From: Alloalcanivorax balearicus MACL04
GTDB lineage: Bacteria > Pseudomonadota > Gammaproteobacteria > Pseudomonadales > Alcanivoracaceae
Assembly (NCBI RefSeq): GCF_025532145.1
Contig: NZ_ARXS01000001.1
Span: 310,001 to 374,000, forward strand
Length of the DNA: 64,000 nucleotides
Reading direction: 5' to 3'
Shown here: positions 24,986-34,895 of the stretch, one piece after another
Layout: every line of letters starts with the position of its first letter
How positions within the stretch are numbered: the first letter of the stretch is position 1
The notes under the pieces: model-generated
Seen by the model: only the letters and a program-made list of their open reading frames with translations
Databases searched by the model: none
Told to the model about the DNA's origin: nothing
Made by a program: the position numbers and the translations under genes

Positions 24986-26089
24986 ATGCTTACCGAACTC
25001 CGCCTCTCAGACTTCCGAAATTACCATCAGACGGATTTTCTGCCCTCTCCTGGGTTGAATCTCATTTTTGGTGAGAATGGCAGCGGCAAGACCAGCTTGC
25101 TGGAGGCCATCTATTTTATCGGCAGTGGTGGGCGGTCTTTTCGTGGAGGGCGGCTGTCTCGCCTGGTTCGGGATGGCGCGTCCGCGGCCACATTGTTTGC
25201 GGTGGTTGATCAGCCATCCGGAAAGCAGGACAGGTTAGGGGTCAGAAGAGCCTTGTCCGGCATTGAGTCATTAAAGCTCAATGGCCAAACTCCCCCGGCA
25301 CTGAGTGATGTGGCCACTCTGCTTCCCGTACTGGCATTACACCCCCAATCCGTGGATTTAATATTTGGCGCTTCTTCTGTCCGTCGGCGATTCCTGGATT
25401 GGGGAATGTTCCACGTGGAACATTCTTTTTTATCGGCCTGGAAGGAGGCGAATTCCCTGCTCAAGCAACGCAATGCGCTGCTGAGGGCCGGAAAAGCTTC
25501 GCAAAGGGAGCTGCGTTATTGGGACCAGAAACTGGCGGCCAGTTCTGCTACTATTGAAGGGTTGCGCAGACCGTATCTGGCTCGGCTGAAAGCGGAATGG
25601 CGAAAGATTCTGGAGATGTTGTCTCCCGATCTGAAAGTTAATCTGGAACTGCATAACGGTTTGCGCCCTGGTGAAGACTATCTCCAGGCGCTGATTCGAA
25701 CCGAGGAAGAGGACCGGCGTCGAGGTTTTACACACACGGGCTTCCATCGGGCGGATGTCAGAATCACGAAAGATGGTGTGGTGGCCCGGGATCGTGTCTC
25801 CCGTGGGCAAGCAAAGATTTTGTCTTATGCCCTGGTACTCTCTCAGCTCCCCATGATCTCGGAAGCAAACAAGGTCTGTACGCTCCTTGTGGATGATTTG
25901 GGCTCTGAGCTGGATCAGACTCACCGGGATACCCTGTTGCGCTATCTGACCATGGGGAACCATCAGACATTGATCACGGCGGTGGACGCGGACCATTTGG
26001 GGCGCGCCACCGTTGAAAACAGCGGTGCTGCCGCCCGAATGTTCCACGTGGAACATGGACGGATTCAGCGGATATCGAACGACTCGTAA
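24986..26089 (+). CDS. recF: DNA replication and repair protein RecF
   Basis: 367 aa SMC-like ATPase that loads RecA at gaps with RecO and RecR. Walker A GENGSGKTS at about 31-39, signature region SRGQAKILSYALVLSQ, and Walker B LLVDDLGSELD. The hexapeptide MFHVEH occurs twice (about residues 141-146 and 352-357), and both times the DNA is a perfect parS palindrome, so the peptide is a by-product of a DNA site. Preceded by a pyrimidine-rich stretch with no ribosome binding site, suggesting weak translation. Confidence 0.95.
   Translation: MLTELRLSDFRNYHQTDFLPSPGLNLIFGENGSGKTSLLEAIYFIGSGGRSFRGGRLSRLVRDGASAATLFAVVDQPSGKQDRLGVRRALSGIESLKLNGQTPPALSDVATLLPVLALHPQSVDLIFGASSVRRRFLDWGMFHVEHSFLSAWKEANSLLKQRNALLRAGKASQRELRYWDQKLAASSATIEGLRRPYLARLKAEWRKILEMLSPDLKVNLELHNGLRPGEDYLQALIRTEEEDRRRGFTHTGFHRADVRITKDGVVARDRVSRGQAKILSYALVLSQLPMISEANKVCTLLVDDLGSELDQTHRDTLLRYLTMGNHQTLITAVDADHLGRATVENSGAAARMFHVEHGRIQRISNDS
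25407..25422. promoter_or_regulatory. parS centromere site 1 (inside recF)
   Basis: TGTTCCACGTGGAACA, a perfect 16-bp palindrome identical to the Pseudomonas-type ParB site, extended to a 20-bp palindrome by flanking AA/TT. About 3 kb from the dnaA start. parA and parB are not in the window. Confidence 0.85.
26040..26055. promoter_or_regulatory. parS centromere site 2 (inside recF)
   Basis: Second perfect TGTTCCACGTGGAACA, 633 bp after the first and in the same codon phase, 35 bp before the recF stop. Confidence 0.85.
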
Positions 26090-28513
<2,424 letters not shown>

Positions 28514-28559
28514 CCGGCCGGCGGGGTTGATGGCCCTTGCTTCCGCGGATACCAACGAA

Positions 28560-28582
28560 AAGGGCTCCCAATGGGAGCCCTT
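28560..28582. terminator. Bidirectional terminator between gyrB and the H-NS-family gene
   Basis: Stem AAGGGCTCCC / GGGAGCCCTT with loop AAT. On the minus strand it runs into TTTTCG, so it suits the end of the convergent H-NS-family gene as well as gyrB. Confidence 0.75.
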
Positions 28583-28613
28583 GCCGTGTCAGAAGGTGCC
28601 TGCTGGTGAGAAA

Positions 28614-28976
28614 TCAGACCTCGTAGTCTTCCAGCTTGCCGCCTTTTTCCAACGCCTCTCGCAGCCATACAGGGCGCTTGCCGCGGCCGGTCCAGGTCTG
28701 AGAGCTGTCCGCCGGATTGCGGTATTTAATCTTGGCCGGCTTACGGACAGCCGCCTTGGTTTTCTTACGAGTGGCTTTGCGAGCGGCCTTTTTACGACCG
28801 GTGGTTTTATCGTCCAGAAGATCTTCAACGGAGACGCCCAGGTCCTTGGCGATCTTCTCGATTTCCGCCTGAGCGTTTTTCACTGCTTCCCGGCGTTTCC
28901 TCTCCAGCTTTCTTTCCGCCTGCTTGATCAGCTTTTCCAATTCAGCGACGGAAAGGTCGTCGATATTAATAGTCAT
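28614..28976 (-). CDS. H-NS family nucleoid-associated protein
   Basis: 120 aa. An N-terminal coiled-coil oligomerisation region (about 1-50, rich in Lys and Glu), a Lys/Ala-rich linker (about 57-85, RKKAARKATRKKTKAA), and a C-terminal DNA-binding motif YRNPADSSQTWTGRGKRPVW (about 87-106), as in H-NS/BpH3-type silencers (loop TWTGRGKRP). It should bind AT-rich DNA and silence acquired genes, which makes the AT-rich parts of the island possible targets. Single gene. Confidence 0.88.
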   Translation of the reverse strand: MTINIDDLSVAELEKLIKQAERKLERKRREAVKNAQAEIEKIAKDLGVSVEDLLDDKTTGRKKAARKATRKKTKAAVRKPAKIKYRNPADSSQTWTGRGKRPVWLREALEKGGKLEDYEV

Positions 28977-29043
28977 TCTTGGCGTTCCTTCTTGGTTAAA
29001 TCAACTCAGCCAGGACTTTAAATACTCTACAATTGAAACGCAA

Positions 29044-29805
29044 TTAATCGTTATCCATTTTGTCCAATTCTCCCGGGTAATTCGTCACAATCCAGTGTTT
29101 TACCTCCCGGGTAACGGTTTTAGCGTCTTTATTCCGGGTATCCATCGGCGGACTCACTCGAAGGGTAATAGTGCCAGGTAATCGCAGCCAAGAGCGGGCT
29201 GGCCAGCAGTCGCCGCTATTATGGCTGACCGCTATCACCGGAAAACCGGAACGGCTGGCCAGCAGCGCGCCGCCACTGTTGAAGTGTCCGATATGTCCTG
29301 GTGGTTGCCGTGACCCCTCGGGGTAAATAACCACGGGTATGTTGGAGCGCAGACGGTCTTCTCCTTGCTGCACTACCGCCTTCAGAGCCGCCCTGCCCTT
29401 TCTCCGATCTATTTTGATGGGTTTTAGCAATGCCAGAGCCCAACCAAAAAAGGGAAGCCACAACAGTTCTCTTTTCAGTACCGTGGCTTGAGGTCCCACC
29501 AATAGCTGCAGATAAAACGTTTCCCAACTGCTCTGGTGGTTGCTGATAATCACCGCGGCCTGGCCTTGCAGGTGTTCCCGCCCCTCTACCTTGAAGCGTA
29601 CTCCATTGAGCCTCTGCAGCAGCCACATGGCGAATCGGGTCCAGAGGTTAACCAGGACATGCCTTTTCTTGAAAGACAGAAACGGGCCGATCAATACACA
29701 GATAACGCTGTGAATAATACCGGCGAGGTTATAGAGCAGGAAAAACAACAAGCTGCGTACCCGGATATTCCAGGTTACCCGGGCATTACGCGGAAATCCG
29801 CTCAT
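29044..29805 (-). CDS. plsC: 1-acyl-sn-glycerol-3-phosphate acyltransferase (PlsC family)
   Basis: 253 aa inner-membrane protein with an N-terminal membrane helix pair (about 15-45). The acyltransferase motif reads NHQSSWE (motif NHx4D with Glu in place of Asp, a variant seen in this branch), followed later by YPEGSRQPPG. It acylates lysophosphatidate to phosphatidate in phospholipid synthesis; a different lysophospholipid substrate cannot be excluded. ATGA overlap with gmhB upstream. Confidence 0.85.
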   Translation of the reverse strand: MSGFPRNARVTWNIRVRSLLFFLLYNLAGIIHSVICVLIGPFLSFKKRHVLVNLWTRFAMWLLQRLNGVRFKVEGREHLQGQAAVIISNHQSSWETFYLQLLVGPQATVLKRELLWLPFFGWALALLKPIKIDRRKGRAALKAVVQQGEDRLRSNIPVVIYPEGSRQPPGHIGHFNSGGALLASRSGFPVIAVSHNSGDCWPARSWLRLPGTITLRVSPPMDTRNKDAKTVTREVKHWIVTNYPGELDKMDND

Positions 29806-30353
29806 TCAGGGTCCTTGAGAAAATGGTCGACGAAGTGGGCCAGGGAGTCGTACACCTCCACCGTGCCCAGCTCGGGGGGCAGGCCTTTTGCCTGAGTGCT
29901 CCGTCCCTTTCCGGTGAGCACCAGAACTGGCCGGCAGCCACGGGTCACTCCGGCCTGCAGGTCTCTAAGGCTATCACCGACCAGGGGCACTGAGGTGACA
30001 TCGCCATAATCGGCAACAATTTGGTCGATCAGCCCCGGGAGAGGCTTACGGCAATCGCAACCGTCGTCGGGGCCGTGGGGGCAAAAGTAGATGCCGTCCA
30101 AATGGGCACCGAGGTCGGACAGATGCGCTGTCATACGTTGATGAATGGCCTCCAGGGTGGTCAAATCGTAATAGCCTCGCGCTACGCCGGATTGGTTGGT
30201 GGCGACGACCACCCGATAGCCGGCGCGATTCAGACGGGCGATGGCCTCGGCGCTGCCGACGATTGGAATCCATTCCCCGGGGGTTTTGATGTAGGCGTCG
30301 GAATCTTCATTGATAACGCCGTCCCGGTCGAGAATGATCAGCTTGTTGGTCAT
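29802..30353 (-). CDS. gmhB: D-glycero-beta-D-manno-heptose-1,7-bisphosphate 7-phosphatase
   Basis: 183 aa HAD phosphatase for ADP-heptose (LPS inner core) synthesis. Catalytic DRDGVIN at about 9-15, TNQSGVARG, and the GmhB zinc ligands in CPHGPDDGCDCRKP (about 92-105). 4-bp overlap with plsC. In related genomes gmhB usually follows glyS; here a 7-kb module separates them. Confidence 0.93.
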   Translation of the reverse strand: MTNKLIILDRDGVINEDSDAYIKTPGEWIPIVGSAEAIARLNRAGYRVVVATNQSGVARGYYDLTTLEAIHQRMTAHLSDLGAHLDGIYFCPHGPDDGCDCRKPLPGLIDQIVADYGDVTSVPLVGDSLRDLQAGVTRGCRPVLVLTGKGRSTQAKGLPPELGTVEVYDSLAHFVDHFLKDPE

Positions 30354-30423
30354 TGAGGCCTACCCGTAAAAGGGCCCCAGTGTAGAAAGCTCCCGGCGCA
30401 GCGACAAGGTATGGGAAGGAGGA

Positions 30424-31191
30424 TTACTCCGCGGCCAGGCCAAGTATGTCCGCCAGGCTCTGATCCGTGCTTTCTTCCACCAGACGAATATGGTGTTCCA
30501 GATCGATGAGGTGCCGCTTCATTTCCCTTTGTGCGGCGCGGACATTGCCCTGTTCCAGGTAATCCACCACCCGGACATGTTCCTCATGTTCGCAGGTGGC
30601 GTTGCCCGGCGGCTGAAATAACGCCACCACCAGCGAACAGCGGGAAATGATCTCCGATAAATAGCGATAGAGGATCGGGTTGCCGGACAGCTCCCCCAGG
30701 CGCAGATGGAAGGCGCTGGCAAGGCCTGCCCATTGCGTCTGTGCATAACGATGCATGGCCTTGTGCTCTTCGCGCAACTGTCGCCGCAGAGAAGCGTAGT
30801 CGGCACGGGCTGCGCGCTCCGCCACCAGTGGCAGTACCGAGGCTTCCAGGGCACGTCGGGCCTCGAACAGCTGGCCTACTTCCTCCGGTGAAGGCATGGC
30901 GACAATGGCGCCGCGATTGGGGCGAAGCTGTACCACGTGGTCGTGGGCCAGTCTTTGCAGTACCTTTTGCACCAGCGACCGGCCGACTCCGAATAATTCG
31001 CACAGCGCCAGTTCCGGTAGCTTGGTGCCGGGTTTCAATCTCTGCCCCATGACACTGGCGACGATGGCGTCATAGATGTCCTGTTCCTTTTCCGCGGCGG
31101 AGGCCCGAGCCGATGGCTTGCGGTTACCGAGAACAGAGGGCCGCACCTTGGGACGCCCGCGGCCGTTCGATTTGGTGGCGGTTGAACTCAT
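30424..31191 (-). CDS. GntR/FadR-type transcriptional regulator
   Basis: 255 aa. Winged helix at about 35-100 (LPELALCELFGVGRSLVQKV and LRPNRGAIVA), then an all-helical FCD ligand-binding domain with the usual metal His pattern (FHLRLGE, HEEHVRVVD, MKRHLIDLEHH). A basic N-terminal tail of about 35 residues resembles an AT-hook-type extension (GRGRPK). Overlaps the deacetylase gene by 4 bp (ATGA). Most likely controls the module 30424-37390 through the inverted repeat at 32679-32724. Confidence 0.88.
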   Translation of the reverse strand: MSSTATKSNGRGRPKVRPSVLGNRKPSARASAAEKEQDIYDAIVASVMGQRLKPGTKLPELALCELFGVGRSLVQKVLQRLAHDHVVQLRPNRGAIVAMPSPEEVGQLFEARRALEASVLPLVAERAARADYASLRRQLREEHKAMHRYAQTQWAGLASAFHLRLGELSGNPILYRYLSEIISRCSLVVALFQPPGNATCEHEEHVRVVDYLEQGNVRAAQREMKRHLIDLEHHIRLVEESTDQSLADILGLAAE

Positions 31192-32111
31192 TCCCTTTCC
31201 TGATCCCTTTCCTGGTCCGGGGGCATGATCGTGTCCATATGATCGCAGATTCGTCCCGGCGTGGTCATCCAGATCGCCTCGCGATGACGCTGTATATGTT
31301 CCAGAGCGCGGCGCAGATGGCGCAGACGATAGGGTTGTCCGACCAAATAGGGATGCAGTGCGATGCCCATTACCAGTGGTTGCTGATCGGACTGCCGAAG
31401 CATCTCGTCGAACTGGTCGATGATCATTTGGGCGAACGGGCTGCCGTCCAGTTTGCGGGCGATGATCATCGGGATGTCATTGACCTCCTGCGGATACGGC
31501 ACCGCCCAAAGATGCCCGCCGTTACGGGTACGCATTGGCACGGGCTGATCATCATGGCTCCAATTCAGGGTGTAGCGGTAACCGGTTTCCTTCAACAGAT
31601 CCGGGGTCAGATGCGACTCCCCGATCCAGGGCGATAGCCAGCCCGTGGGGAGCTGGCCGGATTCTTTTTCGATGCGCTGCCGGCAATGCAACAACAGTGC
31701 CGCTTCCTGCTCTTCATTCAAGGTGCCTTGGTGATAGGCGTTACTGTGGCCGTGGGCGATGATCTCATCGCCTCGACACTGGAAAGCTCGCAGCAGATCG
31801 GGACAATGATCGTACAGGGCAGTGTTGGCGATCAGGCCGGTGGGCATTTCGAGCTGATCGAACAGTTCCAGGCAGCGCCAGGCACCCACCCGGTTGCCGT
31901 ACTCGCGCCAGGAGTAGTTGAGCACGTCCGGCTCGTTGAAAGCCGCTCCGAGTTTGGCACCGAGTCCTTCCCCAAAAGCAAAATGCTCGACATTAAAACC
32001 GATGTACACCGCCAGCCGTTTGCCTTCGGGCCAGTGGAAATCACGGCGTTGGGTGATGGCCGAATAAGGAAAGCGCCCATGGTGGGACAGCGGAGCGAAA
32101 GCAGAATCCAT
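31188..32111 (-). CDS. Polysaccharide deacetylase-family (PuuE/allantoinase-like) hydrolase
   Basis: 307 aa from ATG 32109-32111. A NodB-like CE4 barrel: LAVYIGFNVEHFAFG, ALYDHCPDLLRAFQ, AHGHSNAYHQGTLNEEQE and GWLSPWIGESHLTPDLLKET. The sequence is closer to the PuuE branch (allantoinase-like, amide or ring hydrolysis) than to chitin deacetylases, and there is no signal peptide, so it should act in the cytosol on an imported small molecule. The substrate is not determinable from sequence. Between the NTF2-like gene and gntR. Confidence 0.75.
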   Translation of the reverse strand: MDSAFAPLSHHGRFPYSAITQRRDFHWPEGKRLAVYIGFNVEHFAFGEGLGAKLGAAFNEPDVLNYSWREYGNRVGAWRCLELFDQLEMPTGLIANTALYDHCPDLLRAFQCRGDEIIAHGHSNAYHQGTLNEEQEAALLLHCRQRIEKESGQLPTGWLSPWIGESHLTPDLLKETGYRYTLNWSHDDQPVPMRTRNGGHLWAVPYPQEVNDIPMIIARKLDGSPFAQMIIDQFDEMLRQSDQQPLVMGIALHPYLVGQPYRLRHLRRALEHIQRHREAIWMTTPGRICDHMDTIMPPDQERDQERE

Positions 32112-32125
32112 GGTGGTGTCCCGTT

Positions 32126-32569
32126 TCACAGTTCCGCCAGTCCAGCACGTACCAGCAGCCATTCGGCGCTGTCGTTCCAAACATCCATCTCGGTAATCAG
32201 CCCATCGCGAATCACATACCGGTCCACGTAGCGATTATTTTCGAACGGGGTGCCATCCGGCCATTCCCCATAGAGCGTGCCCCGGTTGTATACCACCGCG
32301 TACTGTAACGTCCCGCCGCTCATCACCTCGGTGGCTTCAAAGCGTTTTTTTACCCAGGCATAACGCCCTTTGTTGAAGGCGGTTGTGTCCATTGGGTCGG
32401 TCATCGGGCGGTTGCCGGTGAAGCGAATACTCAGTTCCGGGGAAACGAAGCGGCGGGCGCTATCCGGATCCGGTTTCATCAGGATAATCAGGTAGGCGTC
32501 CACGAGCCCGGCAGGATCGGAAAGATCGAGATGCTTGATCTCTTTGTCCCAGTTTGGTGCGTCGGTCAT
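32126..32569 (-). CDS. NTF2/SnoaL-like small protein
   Basis: 147 aa from ATG 32567-32569 with GAGGGAGAAAA before it. A cone-shaped NTF2 fold is suggested by the pattern AGLVDAYLIILMKPDPDSAR, FVSPELSIRFTGN, YAVVYNRGTLYGEW, and VDRYVIRDGLITEMDVWND. Such proteins act as isomerases, hydrolases or binding chaperones. First gene of the minus-strand operon NTF2-deacetylase-gntR. Confidence 0.7.
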   Translation of the reverse strand: MTDAPNWDKEIKHLDLSDPAGLVDAYLIILMKPDPDSARRFVSPELSIRFTGNRPMTDPMDTTAFNKGRYAWVKKRFEATEVMSGGTLQYAVVYNRGTLYGEWPDGTPFENNRYVDRYVIRDGLITEMDVWNDSAEWLLVRAGLAEL

Positions 32570-32678
32570 GTTTTCTCCCTCTTTTTGCGCAGGCATGGCC
32601 TGTGTCCAGCGGTGATTCGGTAGCTTGAATGACACGATGTCGGCCGCTTCAGGCCTCATGGATCGTCGCCATTCTTCC

Positions 32679-32724
32679 TTATTTTTTGTCGTCAATTAAT
32701 GACTTAGGTGACGACAAAAAATAA
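32679..32724. promoter_or_regulatory. 16-bp inverted repeat in the divergent promoter region (GntR operator candidate)
   Basis: TTATTTTTTGTCGTCA (32679-32694) and its exact complement (32709-32724) flank 14 bases. It lies midway between the divergent starts at 32569 and 32828. The core TTGTCGTC...GACGACAA suits binding by a GntR dimer. Confidence 0.65.
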
Positions 32725-32827
32725 AGCAATATGCATGCCCAACCTGAGCGGCGAGTAAAATGGCATGCCCTTTGCGTTGTTAGCGGTGTCGGGCGGAACC
32801 GCCCTAACTCAGCAAAAGGGGGAAGCC

Positions 32828-33997
32828 ATGCTTCGTGCAGTAAAGAAATGGGCCGCATTGGTACTGTGCCTGATGGCCGGTGGTACTTTGGCGAATGAGC
32901 CGGTAAAGATCGGATTGATCACCGCTTTGTCCGGACAGTCCGCCCAGGCCGGTGAATCGATCACCCGTGGTTTGCAGGTGGCTATTGATGAGATCAATGC
33001 TTCCGGTGGCGTACTTGATGGCCGACCGTTGGTGTTGGTGCGCCGGGATGATGAGGCCAATCCCGCCAAAGGCGTGGTGGCGGCGCGTGAACTGATCCAT
33101 AAGGAGAAGGTGGCGGTCTTGTTCGGTGGCCTGGACACCCCGGTATCGATGGCCATAGTGCCCTTGGTCAACCAGGCGAAAATGCCCTTTGTGGGGCCCT
33201 GGGCCGCGGGCACGCCGATCACCAAAAACGGCGCGGATCCCAACTTCGTGTTCCGGGTTTCGGCGATGGACGAGATCGTTGACATTGCCATGGTGGAGTA
33301 CGCACAGAAAAATTTCGGCGCGCGGAAGTTCGGCCTGATGATGGTGAACAACCCCTGGGGAGAGTCCAATCAAAAGGGGCTGGTGGCCGCGCTCAAGGAT
33401 AAAGGTCTGGAACCGGCGGCCAGCGAGAAATTCGATGGCGATCAAGTGGACCTGGTGCCACAGCTGACCCGTCTGCGTGACGCCGGTGTCGATACTATCT
33501 GCCTGGTCGGCAACGTCGGACCTTCCGCTCAAGTGGTGAAATCCCTGCGCCGCATGGGCTGGGATGTGCCGGTGGTGTCTCACTGGGGCCCCGCCGGTGG
33601 CCGTTTCACCGAACTGGCTGGGCCGGGTTCTGAAAAAGTGCATTTTATCCAAACCTACAGCTTCTTCGGTGACCAATCCCCAGCGGGAGAAAAAGTCATC
33701 GCCGCACTGAAAGCAAAATACAAGGACATCAGTGGCCCGGAAGACATTACTCCGGCGGTGGGGGTGGCTAATGCCTACGACGCCCTGCATCTGGCCGCTC
33801 TAGCCATCAACGAGGCCGGTTCCACCGAGGGGGAAGCGATCCGGGAAGGTTTCTTCAAGATCAAGGAATACCAAGGACTGATTAAGAGCTACCAGCAACC
33901 CTTCTCCCCTGAAGTTCATGATGCCTTGAGCGCCGACGACTACGTCTGGGCCCGGTTCATCGACAACCGGATCGTTCCGGTGGTGTTGTCGCAGTAA
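32828..33997 (+). CDS. ABC transporter substrate-binding protein (branched-chain amino acid/amide type)
   Basis: 389 aa from ATG 32828 (AAAGGGGGAAG before it); a cleavable signal peptide ends at about TLAN-EPVK (residue 23). LivK-like type I periplasmic binding fold (IGLITALSGQSAQAGESITRG, DDEANPAKGVVAARELI, VAVLFGGLDTPVSMAIVP). The ligand cannot be read from sequence; in this HAAT family ligands include amino acids, urea and amides. Confidence 0.9.
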   Translation: MLRAVKKWAALVLCLMAGGTLANEPVKIGLITALSGQSAQAGESITRGLQVAIDEINASGGVLDGRPLVLVRRDDEANPAKGVVAARELIHKEKVAVLFGGLDTPVSMAIVPLVNQAKMPFVGPWAAGTPITKNGADPNFVFRVSAMDEIVDIAMVEYAQKNFGARKFGLMMVNNPWGESNQKGLVAALKDKGLEPAASEKFDGDQVDLVPQLTRLRDAGVDTICLVGNVGPSAQVVKSLRRMGWDVPVVSHWGPAGGRFTELAGPGSEKVHFIQTYSFFGDQSPAGEKVIAALKAKYKDISGPEDITPAVGVANAYDALHLAALAINEAGSTEGEAIREGFFKIKEYQGLIKSYQQPFSPEVHDALSADDYVWARFIDNRIVPVVLSQ

Positions 33998-34010
33998 GCA
34001 AGGGACGAAC

Positions 34011-34895
34011 ATGGATATTCAGCTGGTATCGGCGCTGATCAGTGGCCTTGGCATGGGCAGCATGTATGGCCTGATGGCGCTGGGTTTTTACATCACCTAC
34101 GCGGTATCGGGGACGGTCAACTTCGCTCAGGGCAGCTCCATGATGCTCGGCGCGGTGTTGTGCTTCACCTTTTCCCAGACCCTGCAATGGCCGCTGGTGC
34201 CGGCGGTGGCGATGGCGCTGCTGTGCTGCGCATTCTACGGTTTGGTGGTGGAGTTTCTCGCGGTACGGCCGTTTACCCGGCGCGGCTCTGACGCCTGGCT
34301 GATGTCCACCGTGGCGTTGGGCATCGTTCTGGATAACCTGGTCATGCACACTTTCGGCCGTGAGCCGCGCAGCCTGCCCTCCTCGCTGGCGATTACGCCG
34401 CTGGAGGTGGCGGGGGTGAATCTGGCGGTGTATCCGTTGCAATTGATCATTCCGTTGGTGGGGCTGTCGCTGGCGCTGGTGCTGCACGGGGTAGCACGCT
34501 ATACCCGTTGGGGAACGGCGTTGCTGGCCACCGAGCAGAACAAGGATGCGGCGCGTCTGATGGGAATTCCCATCGGGAGGGCCATCGCGGGGGCTTTTGC
34601 CTTGTCCACTTTGCTGGCCGGGGTGGCGGGCATGATGATCGCGCCGCTGTCCAATGTGAATTCCGACATGGGGACATTGTTCGGTCTCAAGGCGTTTTCA
34701 GTGGCTATTCTCGGCGGTATCGGCAGTCCCTGGGGCGTCATGGTCGCCGGTCTGCTGTTCGGTGTGGCCGAGAGTCTGATCACGGTGACGCTGGGCTCCG
34801 GCTACACCCACATCATTACCTTTGCCTTGGTGATCGTGGCGCTGGCGCTGAGGCCCAACGGTTTGTTCGGGCGGGCCGGGGTGAAGAAAGTATGA
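34011..34895 (+). CDS. Branched-chain-type ABC transporter permease (LivH family)
   Basis: 294 aa, about eight hydrophobic segments. The family signature GLGMGSMYGLMALGF and NFAQGSSMMLGA near the N-terminus, and AFSVAILGGIGSPWGVMVAG towards the C-terminus. Pairs with the LivM part of the next gene, to which it is joined by an ATGA overlap (34892-34895). Confidence 0.93.
   Translation: MDIQLVSALISGLGMGSMYGLMALGFYITYAVSGTVNFAQGSSMMLGAVLCFTFSQTLQWPLVPAVAMALLCCAFYGLVVEFLAVRPFTRRGSDAWLMSTVALGIVLDNLVMHTFGREPRSLPSSLAITPLEVAGVNLAVYPLQLIIPLVGLSLALVLHGVARYTRWGTALLATEQNKDAARLMGIPIGRAIAGAFALSTLLAGVAGMMIAPLSNVNSDMGTLFGLKAFSVAILGGIGSPWGVMVAGLLFGVAESLITVTLGSGYTHIITFALVIVALALRPNGLFGRAGVKKV

Noticed and set aside
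25407-26055. Repeated MFHVEH peptide as a protein repeat in RecF
   Set aside because: Explained by identical parS DNA palindromes in the same codon phase.
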